The translations under genes and the position numbers were made by a program. Shown one piece after another: positions 42,811-51,390 of a stretch of DNA of 64,000 nt. The notes under the pieces are model-generated. The model was not told the origin of the DNA. It did not search any database and saw nothing but the letters and a program-made list of their open reading frames with translations. Origin of the DNA: Burkholderia pseudomultivorans (GTDB taxonomy: Bacteria; Pseudomonadota; Gammaproteobacteria; Burkholderiales; Burkholderiaceae); NCBI RefSeq assembly GCF_902499075.1, contig NZ_CABVPP010000016.1:1-64000 (forward strand), read 5' to 3'. Every line of letters starts with the position of its first letter. Position 1 is the first letter of the stretch.

Positions 42811-42830
42811 GCGGGCGCATCCCGCTGCGC

Positions 42831-43784
42831 CTACTTGCGCCGCCGCTCGTGCGGCGCCGACGTCGCGCCGTCGATCACCGGCGCGCCCTGCTTGATCAGG
42901 AAATCGCGAAACAACCCGGTCACCTGCGAGATCCGCCGATCGGCGAGCGTGACCACATACCATTCGCGCTCGATCGGGTTGCCCGGAAACGGCAACTGCC
43001 CGAGCAGCCCCGTCCGCAATTCGAGCGCACACGCGTGCAGCGACAGGAACGCGACGCCGAGCCCCGCTTCGGCCATCTGCTTGATTGCCTCGTTGCTCGA
43101 CAGTTCGGAACCCACATGAAACCGGTAGCCGGCCGACTTGAACAGGCTCTCGACCGTCGAGCGCGTGCCTGCGCCGCGTTCGCGCACGAGCAGGTGCGCG
43201 GATTCGAGATCCCTCAGCGCGACGCGCTTGCGCTGCATCAGCGGATGACCGGGCGCCGCGACGAACACCATCGGGTGCTTTGCGAACTCGACCGCATGCG
43301 TGCGCAGTTCCTTCGGCGGGCTGCCCATCACCGCGAGATCGATTTCATGCGTCGCGAGCATGCGGATGATGTCGTCGCGATTGCCGACCTTGAAGTACGT
43401 CTTCACGTGCGGACGCGTCGCGGTGAATTTCACGAGCAGCGGCGGGATCAGGTATTCGGCCGTCGTGATCGCGCCGATCCGCAGCGTGCCGCCGAGATCG
43501 CCGGTCAGCGCCGCGACCTCGTCGCCGGCCTCGCTCCACAGATGCAGGATCTCGCGCGCATAGCGCGCGACGATCTCGCCGGCCGCGGTCAGCTGCACGC
43601 CGCGCCCCACCCGCTGCAATAACGCGGCGCCGACCGCCTGCTCCAGCAGGCGCACCTGCAGCGACACCGCGGGCTGCGTCAGGTTCAGCTCCTCGGCCGC
43701 CCGCGATACGCTGCCGACGCGCGCGATCATGTCCAGCGCCTTCAGCTGCCGGAATGTCGCGGTCTTTCCTATAAGTGAATACAT
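42831..43784 (-). CDS. LysR-family regulator (CbbR/CysB-like), divergent from NDH-2
   Basis: A 317-residue LysR regulator. The N-terminal helix-turn-helix (TFRQLKALDMIARVGSVSRAAEELNLTQPAVS) and effector domain segments GTLRIGAITTAEYLIPPLL and EIDLAVMGSPP resemble the CbbR-type branch, which often senses redox or NADPH-linked metabolites. It is divergent from an NDH-2 gene, and a symmetrical TATAAG-N17-CTTATA element is centred on its own start codon. Confidence 0.9.
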   Translation of the reverse strand: MYSLIGKTATFRQLKALDMIARVGSVSRAAEELNLTQPAVSLQVRLLEQAVGAALLQRVGRGVQLTAAGEIVARYAREILHLWSEAGDEVAALTGDLGGTLRIGAITTAEYLIPPLLVKFTATRPHVKTYFKVGNRDDIIRMLATHEIDLAVMGSPPKELRTHAVEFAKHPMVFVAAPGHPLMQRKRVALRDLESAHLLVRERGAGTRSTVESLFKSAGYRFHVGSELSSNEAIKQMAEAGLGVAFLSLHACALELRTGLLGQLPFPGNPIEREWYVVTLADRRISQVTGLFRDFLIKQGAPVIDGATSAPHERRRK

Positions 43785-43798
43785 ATGAGTCGCTTATA
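43770..43798. promoter_or_regulatory. Inverted repeat TATAAG-N17-CTTATA at the LysR start
   Basis: Six-base arms at 43770-43775 and 43793-43798 are exact inverse complements, and the interval includes CATATG with the LysR initiation codon. An autoregulatory operator that also controls the divergent NDH-2 gene is likely. Confidence 0.5.
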
Positions 43799-43884
43799 AA
43801 CATTAAATTGTTCGCGTGGGTTCGAAACTATATCGTCGGTCCTTGAGCAATGTCATCCGAATCGTCATCAGCGGGAGCCTCAAC

Positions 43885-45234
43885 ATGGACAACACCACGA
43901 CTCATCTCGGCGCACACCCTGCGCCCCGCATCGTGATCGTCGGCGGCGGCGCCGGCGGCCTGCAGCTCGCCACGCGCCTCGCCGACACGGTCGGCCGTCG
44001 CGGACAAGCCGAAGTCGTGCTCGTCGACCGCTATCCGACGCACTTCTGGAAGCCGCTGCTGCACGAAGCCGCATCGGGTCATCGCGACCCGGCGTCCCAT
44101 ACGATCGAATACGCGGCGCAGGCGAAGCGGCACGGCTTCCGCTTCGTGCAGGGCGCGCTGCAACGGGTCGACCGCGCGGCCCGCGTCGCGACGATCGGCG
44201 CCGTGCACGACGCCGACGGCACCGAGATCCTGCCGCAGCGCGAACTGCGCTACGACGATCTCGTGCTCGCGGTCGGCAGCGTGACGAACTTCTTCAACGT
44301 GCCCGGCGCGGCGCGTCACGCGCTGCCGCTCGAAAACGTCGACCAGGCCGAGGATTTCCGCCGCAAGTTCCTGGCCGCGTGCACGAAGGCGAACCACCTC
44401 GCCGAGCAGCAGCCCGCGCAGCGCGCGGCGCCGGTCTGCATCAGCGTGATCGGCGCGGGCGCGACCGGCGTCGAGCTGGCGGCCGCGTTGCGTCACGCGA
44501 TCCAGCAGCTGACGACGTATCGCTTCAAGGCGCTGGTGTCCGCACGCGACGTCCATATCCGGCTGATCGAAAGCGGGCCGCGCATCCTGCCCGCGCTCGA
44601 CGCGCGGCTCTCCGACAAGATGCATGCGCAGTTGCGCACGCTGAACGTCGACGTGCTGACGGACACGCGCGTGGCCGAAGTCGGCGCGGACGCGATCACG
44701 ACCGCGAGCGGCGAACGTCTTCCGAGCGACATCACGATCTGGGCGGCCGGCGTCGCGGGGCCGGCGATCCTGCGCGAACTCGACGGCCTCGCGCTCAACC
44801 GGTCGAACCAGGCGATCGTGACCGACACGCTGCAGACGCCCGACGATCCGCACGTGTACGCGTTCGGCGACTGCGCCGCGTGCCCGTCGTCCGGCGCGAG
44901 CGGGTTCCTGCCGCCGCGCGCGCAGGTCGCGCACCAGCAGGCCGTGTACCTCGGCAATGCGTTCGCGCGCCGTCTCGCCGGCAAGCCGGTCGACGGCTTC
45001 ACGTTCCGCGACGCGGGCACCGTCGTGTCGCTCGGCGACGCAGGCGCCGTGTACCAGGCCGAGCTCGGCATGCGCTCGCGCTCGCTGATCGTCGACGGGC
45101 TTGCCGCGATCGGCCTGTACAAGTTCCTGTACCGCAAGCACCTGTTCAGCGTGTACGGACTCAAGCGCGCGCTGTTCCAGTCGCTGAGCCACTGGCTGCA
45201 GCGTCGCAACCAGCCGTCGATCAAGCTGCACTGA
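43885..45234 (+). CDS. Type II NADH:quinone oxidoreductase (NDH-2)
   Basis: A 449-residue single-chain flavoprotein dehydrogenase. The FAD motif VIVGGGAGGLQLA lies at about 17-29, the NADH motif VIGAGATGVELAAAL at about 192-206, and the late FAD contact YAFGDCA near residue 330. The C-terminal amphipathic segment (GLYKFLYRKHLFSVYGLKRAL) anchors it to the inner membrane. NDH-2 passes electrons from NADH to quinone without proton pumping. GGGAG precedes the ATG. It is followed by a perfect terminator and faces a LysR gene that may tie its use to redox state. Confidence 0.92.
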   Translation: MDNTTTHLGAHPAPRIVIVGGGAGGLQLATRLADTVGRRGQAEVVLVDRYPTHFWKPLLHEAASGHRDPASHTIEYAAQAKRHGFRFVQGALQRVDRAARVATIGAVHDADGTEILPQRELRYDDLVLAVGSVTNFFNVPGAARHALPLENVDQAEDFRRKFLAACTKANHLAEQQPAQRAAPVCISVIGAGATGVELAAALRHAIQQLTTYRFKALVSARDVHIRLIESGPRILPALDARLSDKMHAQLRTLNVDVLTDTRVAEVGADAITTASGERLPSDITIWAAGVAGPAILRELDGLALNRSNQAIVTDTLQTPDDPHVYAFGDCAACPSSGASGFLPPRAQVAHQQAVYLGNAFARRLAGKPVDGFTFRDAGTVVSLGDAGAVYQAELGMRSRSLIVDGLAAIGLYKFLYRKHLFSVYGLKRALFQSLSHWLQRRNQPSIKLH

Positions 45235-45264
45235 ACGACGGCCGCCAACCGGCACGGCATCGTG

Positions 45265-45304
45265 AAACGGCGTATCGGGCGTGGGTCGCCCGATACGCCG
45301 TTTT
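45265..45304. terminator. Perfect 13-bp terminator after NDH-2
   Basis: CGGCGTATCGGGC at 45268-45280 pairs without mismatch with 45288-45300 around a seven-base loop. AAA precedes and TTTT follows the stem, so it could work in both directions. Confidence 0.9.
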
Positions 45305-45559
45305 CACATCGTGGGTTCGTCGCATTCGATTCATGCACGATCGCGGTGCGTCGCATCGACGCCGATCGATACGGCAGATTTCTCGCTGAAACGCTTGCGT
45401 TGCGCGCATCCCGCGCCGGTTCTGCGTCGCGAGCGATTCATTAGTCAAACCGTATGAGTTGGCTAAAAAGATTAATTGGTACTGTTTTTCGGTTCGACGC
45501 TAAGGTATCTGCCATTCCCGTCAGCGAACGGATCGTCACGTCTCTGGAGAGGAATCACC
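45305..45559 (+). promoter_or_regulatory. Interval with TTAGTCAA...TTGGCTAA repeat
   Basis: No gene is apparent between the NDH-2 terminator and the next reading frame. An inverted repeat TTAGTCAA at 45441-45448 and TTGGCTAA at 45459-45466 (seven of eight pairs) is followed by AT-rich DNA around 45465-45490 that may contain the promoter of the next gene. GAGAGGAA near the end is its ribosome site. Confidence 0.45.
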
Positions 45560-45994
45560 GTGGTCATCGAAGCCATCGTCACCCGACTCGACGCCGCATT
45601 CGAACAGATCGAAGCGACACCGGATTCGCACGAATCGCGCCATCAGCGCGATGCAATCCTCCAGTGGCTCGACAGCGCATCGGAGCAAGGGTATCGCCTC
45701 GGTCTCGTCACGACGCTGCCCGCCGCACGGCTCAGCGACATGTTCGAAGGCCAGTTCGGCCGCGCCAGCCTCGACCGCTTCTCGGTCGTCGTGACTGACG
45801 CGAATCAGCAGGAATCCGTAGTAAACCAGCATCCGTTCGACGTTGCGCTGCAAGCGCTCGGCGTGCCGCCGGAACGCGCGGTCGGCGTGGCGAGCAGCGA
45901 GCCGGAACGACGCGAAGCCGAGCGCTTCGGGCTGTCGCGCTGTGTGCGGATCACCGATACGATGCGCTCGATCGCGTCGGCAGGGCTGCACTGA
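45560..45994 (+). CDS. HAD-like protein lacking the catalytic N-terminus
   Basis: A 144-residue protein starting with GTG (GAGAGGAA upstream). The segment YRLGLVTTLPAARL through FSVVVTDANQQ and PPERAVGVASSEPERREAERFG follows the order of the C-terminal half of phosphoglycolate phosphatase-like HAD proteins. The N-terminal DxDxT nucleophile motif is missing: the first 45 residues are instead a charged helical stretch. It may be a remnant or a non-catalytic regulator. It stands alone after the NDH-2 terminator. Confidence 0.55.
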   Translation: MVIEAIVTRLDAAFEQIEATPDSHESRHQRDAILQWLDSASEQGYRLGLVTTLPAARLSDMFEGQFGRASLDRFSVVVTDANQQESVVNQHPFDVALQALGVPPERAVGVASSEPERREAERFGLSRCVRITDTMRSIASAGLH

Positions 45995-46191
45995 TCGCGA
46001 GCGACGAACGGTTTTCGCCGGGGATGCGTTGCCGGGACGCTCGGTGTTGAAGCAAGGCTCGGTTTCCCGTCCCCACATGGTTGCGCAGGTCCCGTCGTCC
46101 CGGCATATCGCCCGCATCGCCTGTCTTCCGCCCTGTTCGGACCGAACTCCGGTTTGCCCGCATGGTCGAACGAGCATCGCCGGAGACACGA

Positions 46192-46503
46192 ATGAAACAC
46201 CTTGTCCCTATTGCGGCATCGATCATGCTGGTGTTCGCCGCCGCCAGCCTGCCGACCGTCGCCGCCGCCAGTCCGGGCGGCGCGTCCTCCATGCCGGCAG
46301 GCGGCAGGAACTGCGTGCCGGCAGGCTCGTCCGACGCGGCCCGCCCTTCCGGAGCGCCGGCCAAGCCGCCATCGATCCGCGTCTGCGTGAGCGATTCCAA
46401 CACGCAACTGAACCTGCCCTGGTTTCTGACCGACGTCATCGACGCGGTGAACACGCGCCAATCGCCCGGCGCTCTGCTTCACCGCATGCGGCAGGATTTC
46501 TGA
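46192..46503 (+). CDS. Small secreted hypothetical protein
   Basis: A 103-residue protein with a clear signal peptide (MKHLVPIAASIMLVFAAASLPTVAAA). The mature part is Pro/Ser/Ala-rich with two cysteines (GRNCVPAG and RVCVSD) that could form a disulphide, ending in WFLTDVIDAVNTRQSPGALL. CGGAG lies eight bases before the ATG. I do not recognise the family. It is probably periplasmic or released. Confidence 0.55.
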   Translation: MKHLVPIAASIMLVFAAASLPTVAAASPGGASSMPAGGRNCVPAGSSDAARPSGAPAKPPSIRVCVSDSNTQLNLPWFLTDVIDAVNTRQSPGALLHRMRQDF

Positions 46504-46609
46504 ATCGCAACGCGTCCGGCACGAACATGCCACGAGAACGGGTTTCCGACCCGACTTTCGCTGCACGCGTAAACAACCCCTCGCTTGCCTGCCCCGGGAG
46601 TCCCGGCCG

Positions 46610-46909
46610 ATGCCCACCGCCATCCTGCTGCGCGCCAGCCATTCGCACCTGTATCCCGGCAGCCTCGTCGCGATTGATGATGCGCACCGCATCACGACAC
46701 CCCACGCCGCGGTGATCGAATTCGCCGACGGCTCGGGCGCGACCGCGACGCTCGAACGCCGCGACGACGATGCGCTCGAACTCGCGGTGGACGCGTACGT
46801 CACGCAGAAGCGGCGTGCGATCGTCGCGAAGCGCTGGCTGCTGCGTGCCGCAGACGCGGCGGACGCGACATGGCGCGTCGCCGCGCGCATCGACGGCGCG
46901 CGGGCATGA
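46610..46909 (+). CDS. Hypothetical protein
   Basis: A 99-residue protein that reads MPTAILLRASHSHLYPGSLVAI and continues with mostly beta-prone sequence (AAVIEFADGSGATATLERR, WRVAARIDGARA). No signal peptide, metal motif or known domain is visible. It converges with the adenylate-kinase-like gene with only 12 bases between the stops. Confidence 0.5.
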   Translation: MPTAILLRASHSHLYPGSLVAIDDAHRITTPHAAVIEFADGSGATATLERRDDDALELAVDAYVTQKRRAIVAKRWLLRAADAADATWRVAARIDGARA

Positions 46910-46921
46910 CAGGGACGGTCG

Positions 46922-47419
46922 CTATGCGGCGCACCGGTCGGCGAACGCCGTCACCGCATCGCGCGACCGGAGCATGATCCTGTCGCCGTCAAAGCGCTCG
47001 AAAATCGCCCGATGGCCGTCGTACGAACTGGAGCCGCGCCTCGACCGATAGGATCCTGCCCAGCGAAGCAGCAGCTCGAACGAATCCGCGGTGCCGCCGC
47101 GACGCACGCCGCGCTGCCGGATGTTCGCGACGCACTCGGCTTCGTCGACACAGAGCCAGACGAGCGCGGTCGCGTCCGACTGCACTGCGTCGACAAGCCA
47201 GCCGTAGATGCCCTCCATCACCCAGCGCTCGCCGCGCGCCGCCGCCCGGGTCAGGCGGATCGCTTCGTCCCGGTCGCGCGCGACGTCGTAGCCGCCGGGA
47301 AGCCAGTGAAACAAGTCGAGATCGATGCAGTCCGCGCCAAGACGGGCGGCAAGACGGCCGGCCAGCCAGCTTTTCCCCGAACCCGAGTTGCCGATCACCA
47401 GCGTTTTACGCAAATCCAT
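46922..47419 (-). CDS. Adenylate kinase-like P-loop NTPase
   Basis: A 165-residue protein of the topology-modulation/FlaR-like branch of small nucleoside kinases. Walker A is IGNSGSGKS at about 9-17, DLDLFHWLPGG supplies the second aspartates, and CVANIRQRGVRRG is the Arg-rich lid region. It most probably phosphorylates a small nucleotide or nucleoside; the substrate is not known. It is divergent from polB across 248 bases. Confidence 0.8.
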   Translation of the reverse strand: MDLRKTLVIGNSGSGKSWLAGRLAARLGADCIDLDLFHWLPGGYDVARDRDEAIRLTRAAARGERWVMEGIYGWLVDAVQSDATALVWLCVDEAECVANIRQRGVRRGGTADSFELLLRWAGSYRSRRGSSSYDGHRAIFERFDGDRIMLRSRDAVTAFADRCAA

Positions 47420-47628
47420 GTCGAATCCGGTCGTGGAAATCTTCGGCCTGAACGTCGAAGCACCGGCGCTCGGAAATGGACGAGGTCACGCGATCGTTTC
47501 GCTTCATCTTGTCGTCAGGCGTCAGCATTGTAGGAACGCGCTATTTCACCCAAGTGGGCGACCGGCCGCAAGTGCCCGCGAGTCCATCCCCATTTCACGC
47601 TTCCCCGGCATAAACACGCCCCAGGCGC

Positions 47629-47634
47629 TAAAAT
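47629..47634 (+). promoter_or_regulatory. Candidate -10 (GCTAAAAT) of polB
   Basis: TAAAAT in the context GCTAAAATCCGCC lies 33 bases before the polB start. No clear -35 is seen, and no LexA-type CTGT-N8-ACAG site is visible, although polB is SOS-controlled in E. coli. Confidence 0.4.
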
Positions 47635-47667
47635 CCGCCGCCTGGACATCCACGACGGGCAGGCGTT

Positions 47668-50040
47668 TTGACGGCGTTCGAGCAGGGCTTCATCCTCACC
47701 CGCCACTGGCGGGACACCGCGACCGGCATCGAGGTCGAGTTCTGGCTGGCAACCGAACTCGGTCCGCGCCGCGTGCGGCTGCGCCCGCAGGAAGCCGTCG
47801 CGTTCGTGCCGGCCGACCAGCTGGCGCTCGCCGAGCAGACGCTGGCCGGCGAACGCGATGCCGAGCTGCGTCCGCTCGCGCTGCGCGATTTCCGGCGGCG
47901 CCCGGTCGTCGGTCTCTACTGCCGGCGCTATCGCCATCTCGCCGGGCTCCAGAAGCGCCTCATCGCGGCCGGCGTCGACGTGTACGAAGCCGACGTGCAG
48001 CCGCCCGATCGCTACACGATGGAGCGCTTCATCACCGCGCCCGTGCAGTTTCTCGGCACGCCCGGCCGCGACGGCACGCTGCTCGACGCCGAGCTGAAGG
48101 CCGCGACCGGCTACCGCCCCGCGCTGCGCTGCGTCTCGCTCGACATCGAAACCAGCGTCCACGGCGAGCTGTATTCGATCGCACTCGAAGGGTGCGGGCA
48201 ACGGGACGTATTCATGCTCGGGCCGCCGAACGGCGATGCGAGCGCCGTCGATTTCCGCCTCGACTACTGCGACAGCCGGCCCGCGATGCTCGCACGGTTG
48301 AACGACTGGTTCGGCGAGCACGATCCCGACGCGATCATCGGCTGGAACCTCGTGCAGTTCGACCTGCGCATCCTGCACGCGCATGCGGAACAGTACGGCG
48401 TGCCGCTGAAGCTCGGGCGCGGCGGCAGCGTGCTCGACTGGCGCGCGCACGGCCAGCAACCCGATCATTTCTTCGCGGGCGCGGCCGGACGCCTGATCCT
48501 CGACGGCATCGACATGCTGAAGTCGGCGACCTGGACCTTCCCGTCGTTCAGCCTCGAATACGTGTCGCAGCAGCTGCTCGGCGAAGGCAAGTCGATCGAC
48601 AATCCGTATCAGCGGATGGACGAGATCCAGCGCCGCTTCGATCACGACAAACCTGCGCTCGCGCGCTACAACCTGAAGGACTGCGAGCTCGTCACGCGCA
48701 TCTTCGCGAAGGCCGACCTGCTGTCGTTCGCGCTCGAACGCGCGACCGTGACCGGGCTCGCCGCCGATCGCACCGGCGGCTCGGTCGCCGCGTTCACGCA
48801 CCTGTACCTGCCGCGCATGCATCGGCTCGGCTACGTCGCGCCGAACCTCGGCGACGTGACCGGGCAGAACAGCCCCGGCGGCTTTGTGATGGATTCGCGC
48901 CCCGGCCTGTACGACTCGGTGCTCGTGTTCGACTACAAGAGCCTGTATCCGTCGATCATCCGCACGTTCCTGATCGATCCGGTCGGGCTGATCGAAGGGC
49001 TCGCGCAGCCGGACGACGCCGCGTCGGTGCCGGGCTTTCTCGGCGCGCGCTTCTCGCGCACCGCGCACTGCCTGCCCGGCATCGTGCAGCGCGTGTGGGA
49101 AGGCCGCGACGACGCGAAGCGCCAGCGCAACGCGCCGCTGTCGCAGGCGCTGAAGATCATCATGAATTCGTTCTACGGCGTGCTCGGCTCGACGGGCTGC
49201 CGGTTCTTCGATCCGCGCCTCGCGTCGTCGATCACGATGCGCGGCCACGAGATCATGCATCGCACGCGCGAGCTGATCGAGGCGCAGGGCTTCGAGGTGA
49301 TCTACGGCGATACCGATTCGACCTTCGTGTGGCTCGGCCGCGCGCATGACGACGACGAGGCCGCCCGCAAGGGCCGCGCGCTCGTCGAACACGTGAACCG
49401 GTGGTGGCAGACGCATCTGCGCGAGCGCTTCGGGCTGGAGAGCGCGCTCGAACTGCAATACGAGCGGCACTACCGCCGGTTCCTGATGCCGACCGTGCGC
49501 GGCGCGGAGGAAGGCAGCAAGAAGCGCTATGCGGGCCTCGCGATGAAGACCGACGGTGGCGAGGACATCGTCTTCAAGGGACTCGAGACGGTGCGCACCG
49601 ACTGGACGCCGCTCGCGCAGCAGTTCCAGCGCGAGCTGTATCGTCGCGTGTTCAGGCGCGAGCCGTACCAGGACTTCATTCGCGACTACGTGCGGCGCAC
49701 GCTGGCCGGCGAATTCGACGACCAGCTCGTCTATCGCAAGCGCGTGCGCCGGCCGCTGCGCGAATATCAGCGCAACGTGCCGCCGCACGTGCGCGCGGCG
49801 CGCATCGCCGACGAATTCAATCAGGCCAGCGGCCGGCCGCTTCAATATCAGCGCGGCGGCTGGATCAGCTACGTGATGACGACGGCCGGCCCCGAGCCGC
49901 TCGAGACGATGCGCTCGCCGATCGATTACGCGTTCTACGTGAGCCGTCAGCTGCAGCCGGTCGCGGACGCGATCCTGCCGTTCCTGCGCGACGATTTCGA
50001 ACGGGTCGTGTCGGGACAGGGGCAGCTGTTTCTCGAATGA
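47668..50040 (+). CDS. polB: DNA polymerase II
   Basis: A 790-residue family B DNA polymerase with proofreading, used in replication restart and lesion bypass. The start [11 protein letters not shown] aligns with the E. coli enzyme, which supports the unusual TTG initiation codon (GGGCAGG just upstream). Exonuclease motifs are VSLDIET near residue 155, the [10 protein letters not shown] region and YNLKDCELV. Polymerase motifs are [25 protein letters not shown] and YGDTDST near residue 550. All catalytic aspartates are present. It is followed by a perfect hairpin and a J-domain gene. Confidence 0.95.
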   Translation: MTAFEQGFILTRHWRDTATGIEVEFWLATELGPRRVRLRPQEAVAFVPADQLALAEQTLAGERDAELRPLALRDFRRRPVVGLYCRRYRHLAGLQKRLIAAGVDVYEADVQPPDRYTMERFITAPVQFLGTPGRDGTLLDAELKAATGYRPALRCVSLDIETSVHGELYSIALEGCGQRDVFMLGPPNGDASAVDFRLDYCDSRPAMLARLNDWFGEHDPDAIIGWNLVQFDLRILHAHAEQYGVPLKLGRGGSVLDWRAHGQQPDHFFAGAAGRLILDGIDMLKSATWTFPSFSLEYVSQQLLGEGKSIDNPYQRMDEIQRRFDHDKPALARYNLKDCELVTRIFAKADLLSFALERATVTGLAADRTGGSVAAFTHLYLPRMHRLGYVAPNLGDVTGQNSPGGFVMDSRPGLYDSVLVFDYKSLYPSIIRTFLIDPVGLIEGLAQPDDAASVPGFLGARFSRTAHCLPGIVQRVWEGRDDAKRQRNAPLSQALKIIMNSFYGVLGSTGCRFFDPRLASSITMRGHEIMHRTRELIEAQGFEVIYGDTDSTFVWLGRAHDDDEAARKGRALVEHVNRWWQTHLRERFGLESALELQYERHYRRFLMPTVRGAEEGSKKRYAGLAMKTDGGEDIVFKGLETVRTDWTPLAQQFQRELYRRVFRREPYQDFIRDYVRRTLAGEFDDQLVYRKRVRRPLREYQRNVPPHVRAARIADEFNQASGRPLQYQRGGWISYVMTTAGPEPLETMRSPIDYAFYVSRQLQPVADAILPFLRDDFERVVSGQGQLFLE

Positions 50041-50081
50041 ACGCGCGGCAGGCCAGCTAGAATAGCGGCCTGCCGCGCGTT
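50040..50081. terminator. 15-bp perfect hairpin after polB
   Basis: AACGCGCGGCAGGCC at 50040-50054 pairs without mismatch with 50067-50081. The twelve-base loop itself folds as GCTA-GAA-TAGC. The stem begins in the polB stop codon. The loop also contains TAGAAT, a possible -10 for the next gene. There is no T tract. Confidence 0.65.
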
Positions 50082-50106
50082 CCGCCGCGGCCGGAGGACA
50101 CCCATC

Positions 50107-51228
50107 ATGACCGCACGTCGCGGCACCGCGGTCGCCATCGCGCCCGGTTACGAAACCACCCGCCTGTCGAAAGCCCGGAAAACCTTCAACGCGCTCGTCG
50201 AGCAAATCGACAAGCGGCGCGAACGCCTCGGTGCGTGGGAAGCCGCGATGCCGGCGTTCCAGAAGAAATTCGTCGACGGGCTGCTGCCGCTCGAACAGGC
50301 GTCGAGCGCGTTGCGGATCAGACTCGTCCATCTGCTCGACGACGCCTTTCTGAAGAAAGGACTCAGCAAGGCCGAGCAACGCATCCTGTCCGGCCTGATC
50401 GCCGACATGGCGCGCGACTTGCTCGACGTCAGCGACGACGCGCAGTTGAAAGTCGTCTACAACCGGCACGGCGCGTCCGATCTCGACAGCGATGCAGCGA
50501 CGGATCGCCGGACGACGAAAGCGAAGCCAAGGCCGGAGCCCGAACCGACACCCGGCGCCGAACCGGCCGACGATCTCGACACGCTGTCGCCCGACGAACT
50601 CGCCGCGCGCATACAGGCCGAACTCGACGCCCAGTTCGAGCGGGACATGGCCAGCCACGCGGCACGCGAAGCGCAGCGCGCCAAGCGCAGGAAAGCGCCG
50701 CGGCAATCCGCCGCGCAGGCGAAACGCGAAGCCGAGCAGGCGGCATCGAGCCGGTCGATCCGCGAGATCTATCGCAAGCTGGCCAGCGCGCTGCATCCCG
50801 ATCGCGAATCCGATCCGCGCGAACAGCAACGCAAGACCGTGCTGATGCAGCGGGTCAACCACGCTTATGCGAAAGGCAATCTGCTGCAACTGCTGGAGCT
50901 ACAGCTGGAGATCGAGCAGATCGACCAGCACGCGATCGACAGCTTCGGCGAAGAGCGGCTGGCGCGCTACAACGGCATCCTCGAGGAACAGCTGCGCGAA
51001 CTGGATCAGGAAATCGCGCACGTCGAAGCCGATTTCCGGCGCACTTACGGGATCGCGTCATCGGTCAAGCTCGCGCCCGATACGATCATGCGCATGCTCG
51101 CGCGCGACATGGCCAGCGTGCAGCGCGGCATTCACGAGTTGAACGTGGCGCTGCGCGAATTCGAGGATCTCGATCAGATCAAGGACTGGCTGAAAGATGT
51201 GAAGCGCGGGCCACGCTTCGACGATTAG
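50107..51228 (+). CDS. J-domain protein with coiled-coil flanks
   Basis: A 373-residue protein. A J domain lies at about 215-265, with the HPD motif in IYRKLASALHPDRESD, and should stimulate an Hsp70 ATPase. The N-terminal part (about 10-120) is helical and the middle is charged and low in complexity (KAKPRPEPEPTPGAEPADD; RAKRRKAPRQSAAQAKREAE). The C-terminal 110 residues are predicted coiled coil. GGAGG precedes the ATG. It is not DnaJ: there is no zinc centre or Gly/Phe region. Partner and client are unknown. Confidence 0.8.
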   Translation: MTARRGTAVAIAPGYETTRLSKARKTFNALVEQIDKRRERLGAWEAAMPAFQKKFVDGLLPLEQASSALRIRLVHLLDDAFLKKGLSKAEQRILSGLIADMARDLLDVSDDAQLKVVYNRHGASDLDSDAATDRRTTKAKPRPEPEPTPGAEPADDLDTLSPDELAARIQAELDAQFERDMASHAAREAQRAKRRKAPRQSAAQAKREAEQAASSRSIREIYRKLASALHPDRESDPREQQRKTVLMQRVNHAYAKGNLLQLLELQLEIEQIDQHAIDSFGEERLARYNGILEEQLRELDQEIAHVEADFRRTYGIASSVKLAPDTIMRMLARDMASVQRGIHELNVALREFEDLDQIKDWLKDVKRGPRFDD

Positions 51229-51390
51229 GCGGGGCGAGCGCACACGCGCTCGCCGCCCACGGGATCCGGCGTGTTGCAAAGCCGCCGCCATGCCGCTTCG
51301 ACCGCGCACACGATGCCGTTCCACAAACGCTTCCTCGACTACATGAGACAGAACCTCACCGAATCGATGTCGGTTCTGTAAGCACGCCCG
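51229..51390. other. Convergent gap with ACAGAACC/GGTTCTGT repeat and a 22-codon frame
   Basis: Perfect eight-base arms at 51348-51355 and 51372-51379 enclose 16 bases. A short frame ATG 51313 to TAA 51381 (MPFHKRFLDYMRQNLTESMS then VL) overlaps the repeat. It may be a gene remnant or chance. No terminator with a T run is present. Confidence 0.35.

Noticed and set aside
47420-47667. LexA box before polB
   Set aside because: polB is SOS-controlled in E. coli, but no CTGT-N8-ACAG-like site is visible in this gap.
47515-50889. 1124-codon open frame antisense to polB and the J-domain gene
   Set aside because: It covers two clear genes and the gap between them; composition is that of a complementary-strand shadow with no recognisable motif.
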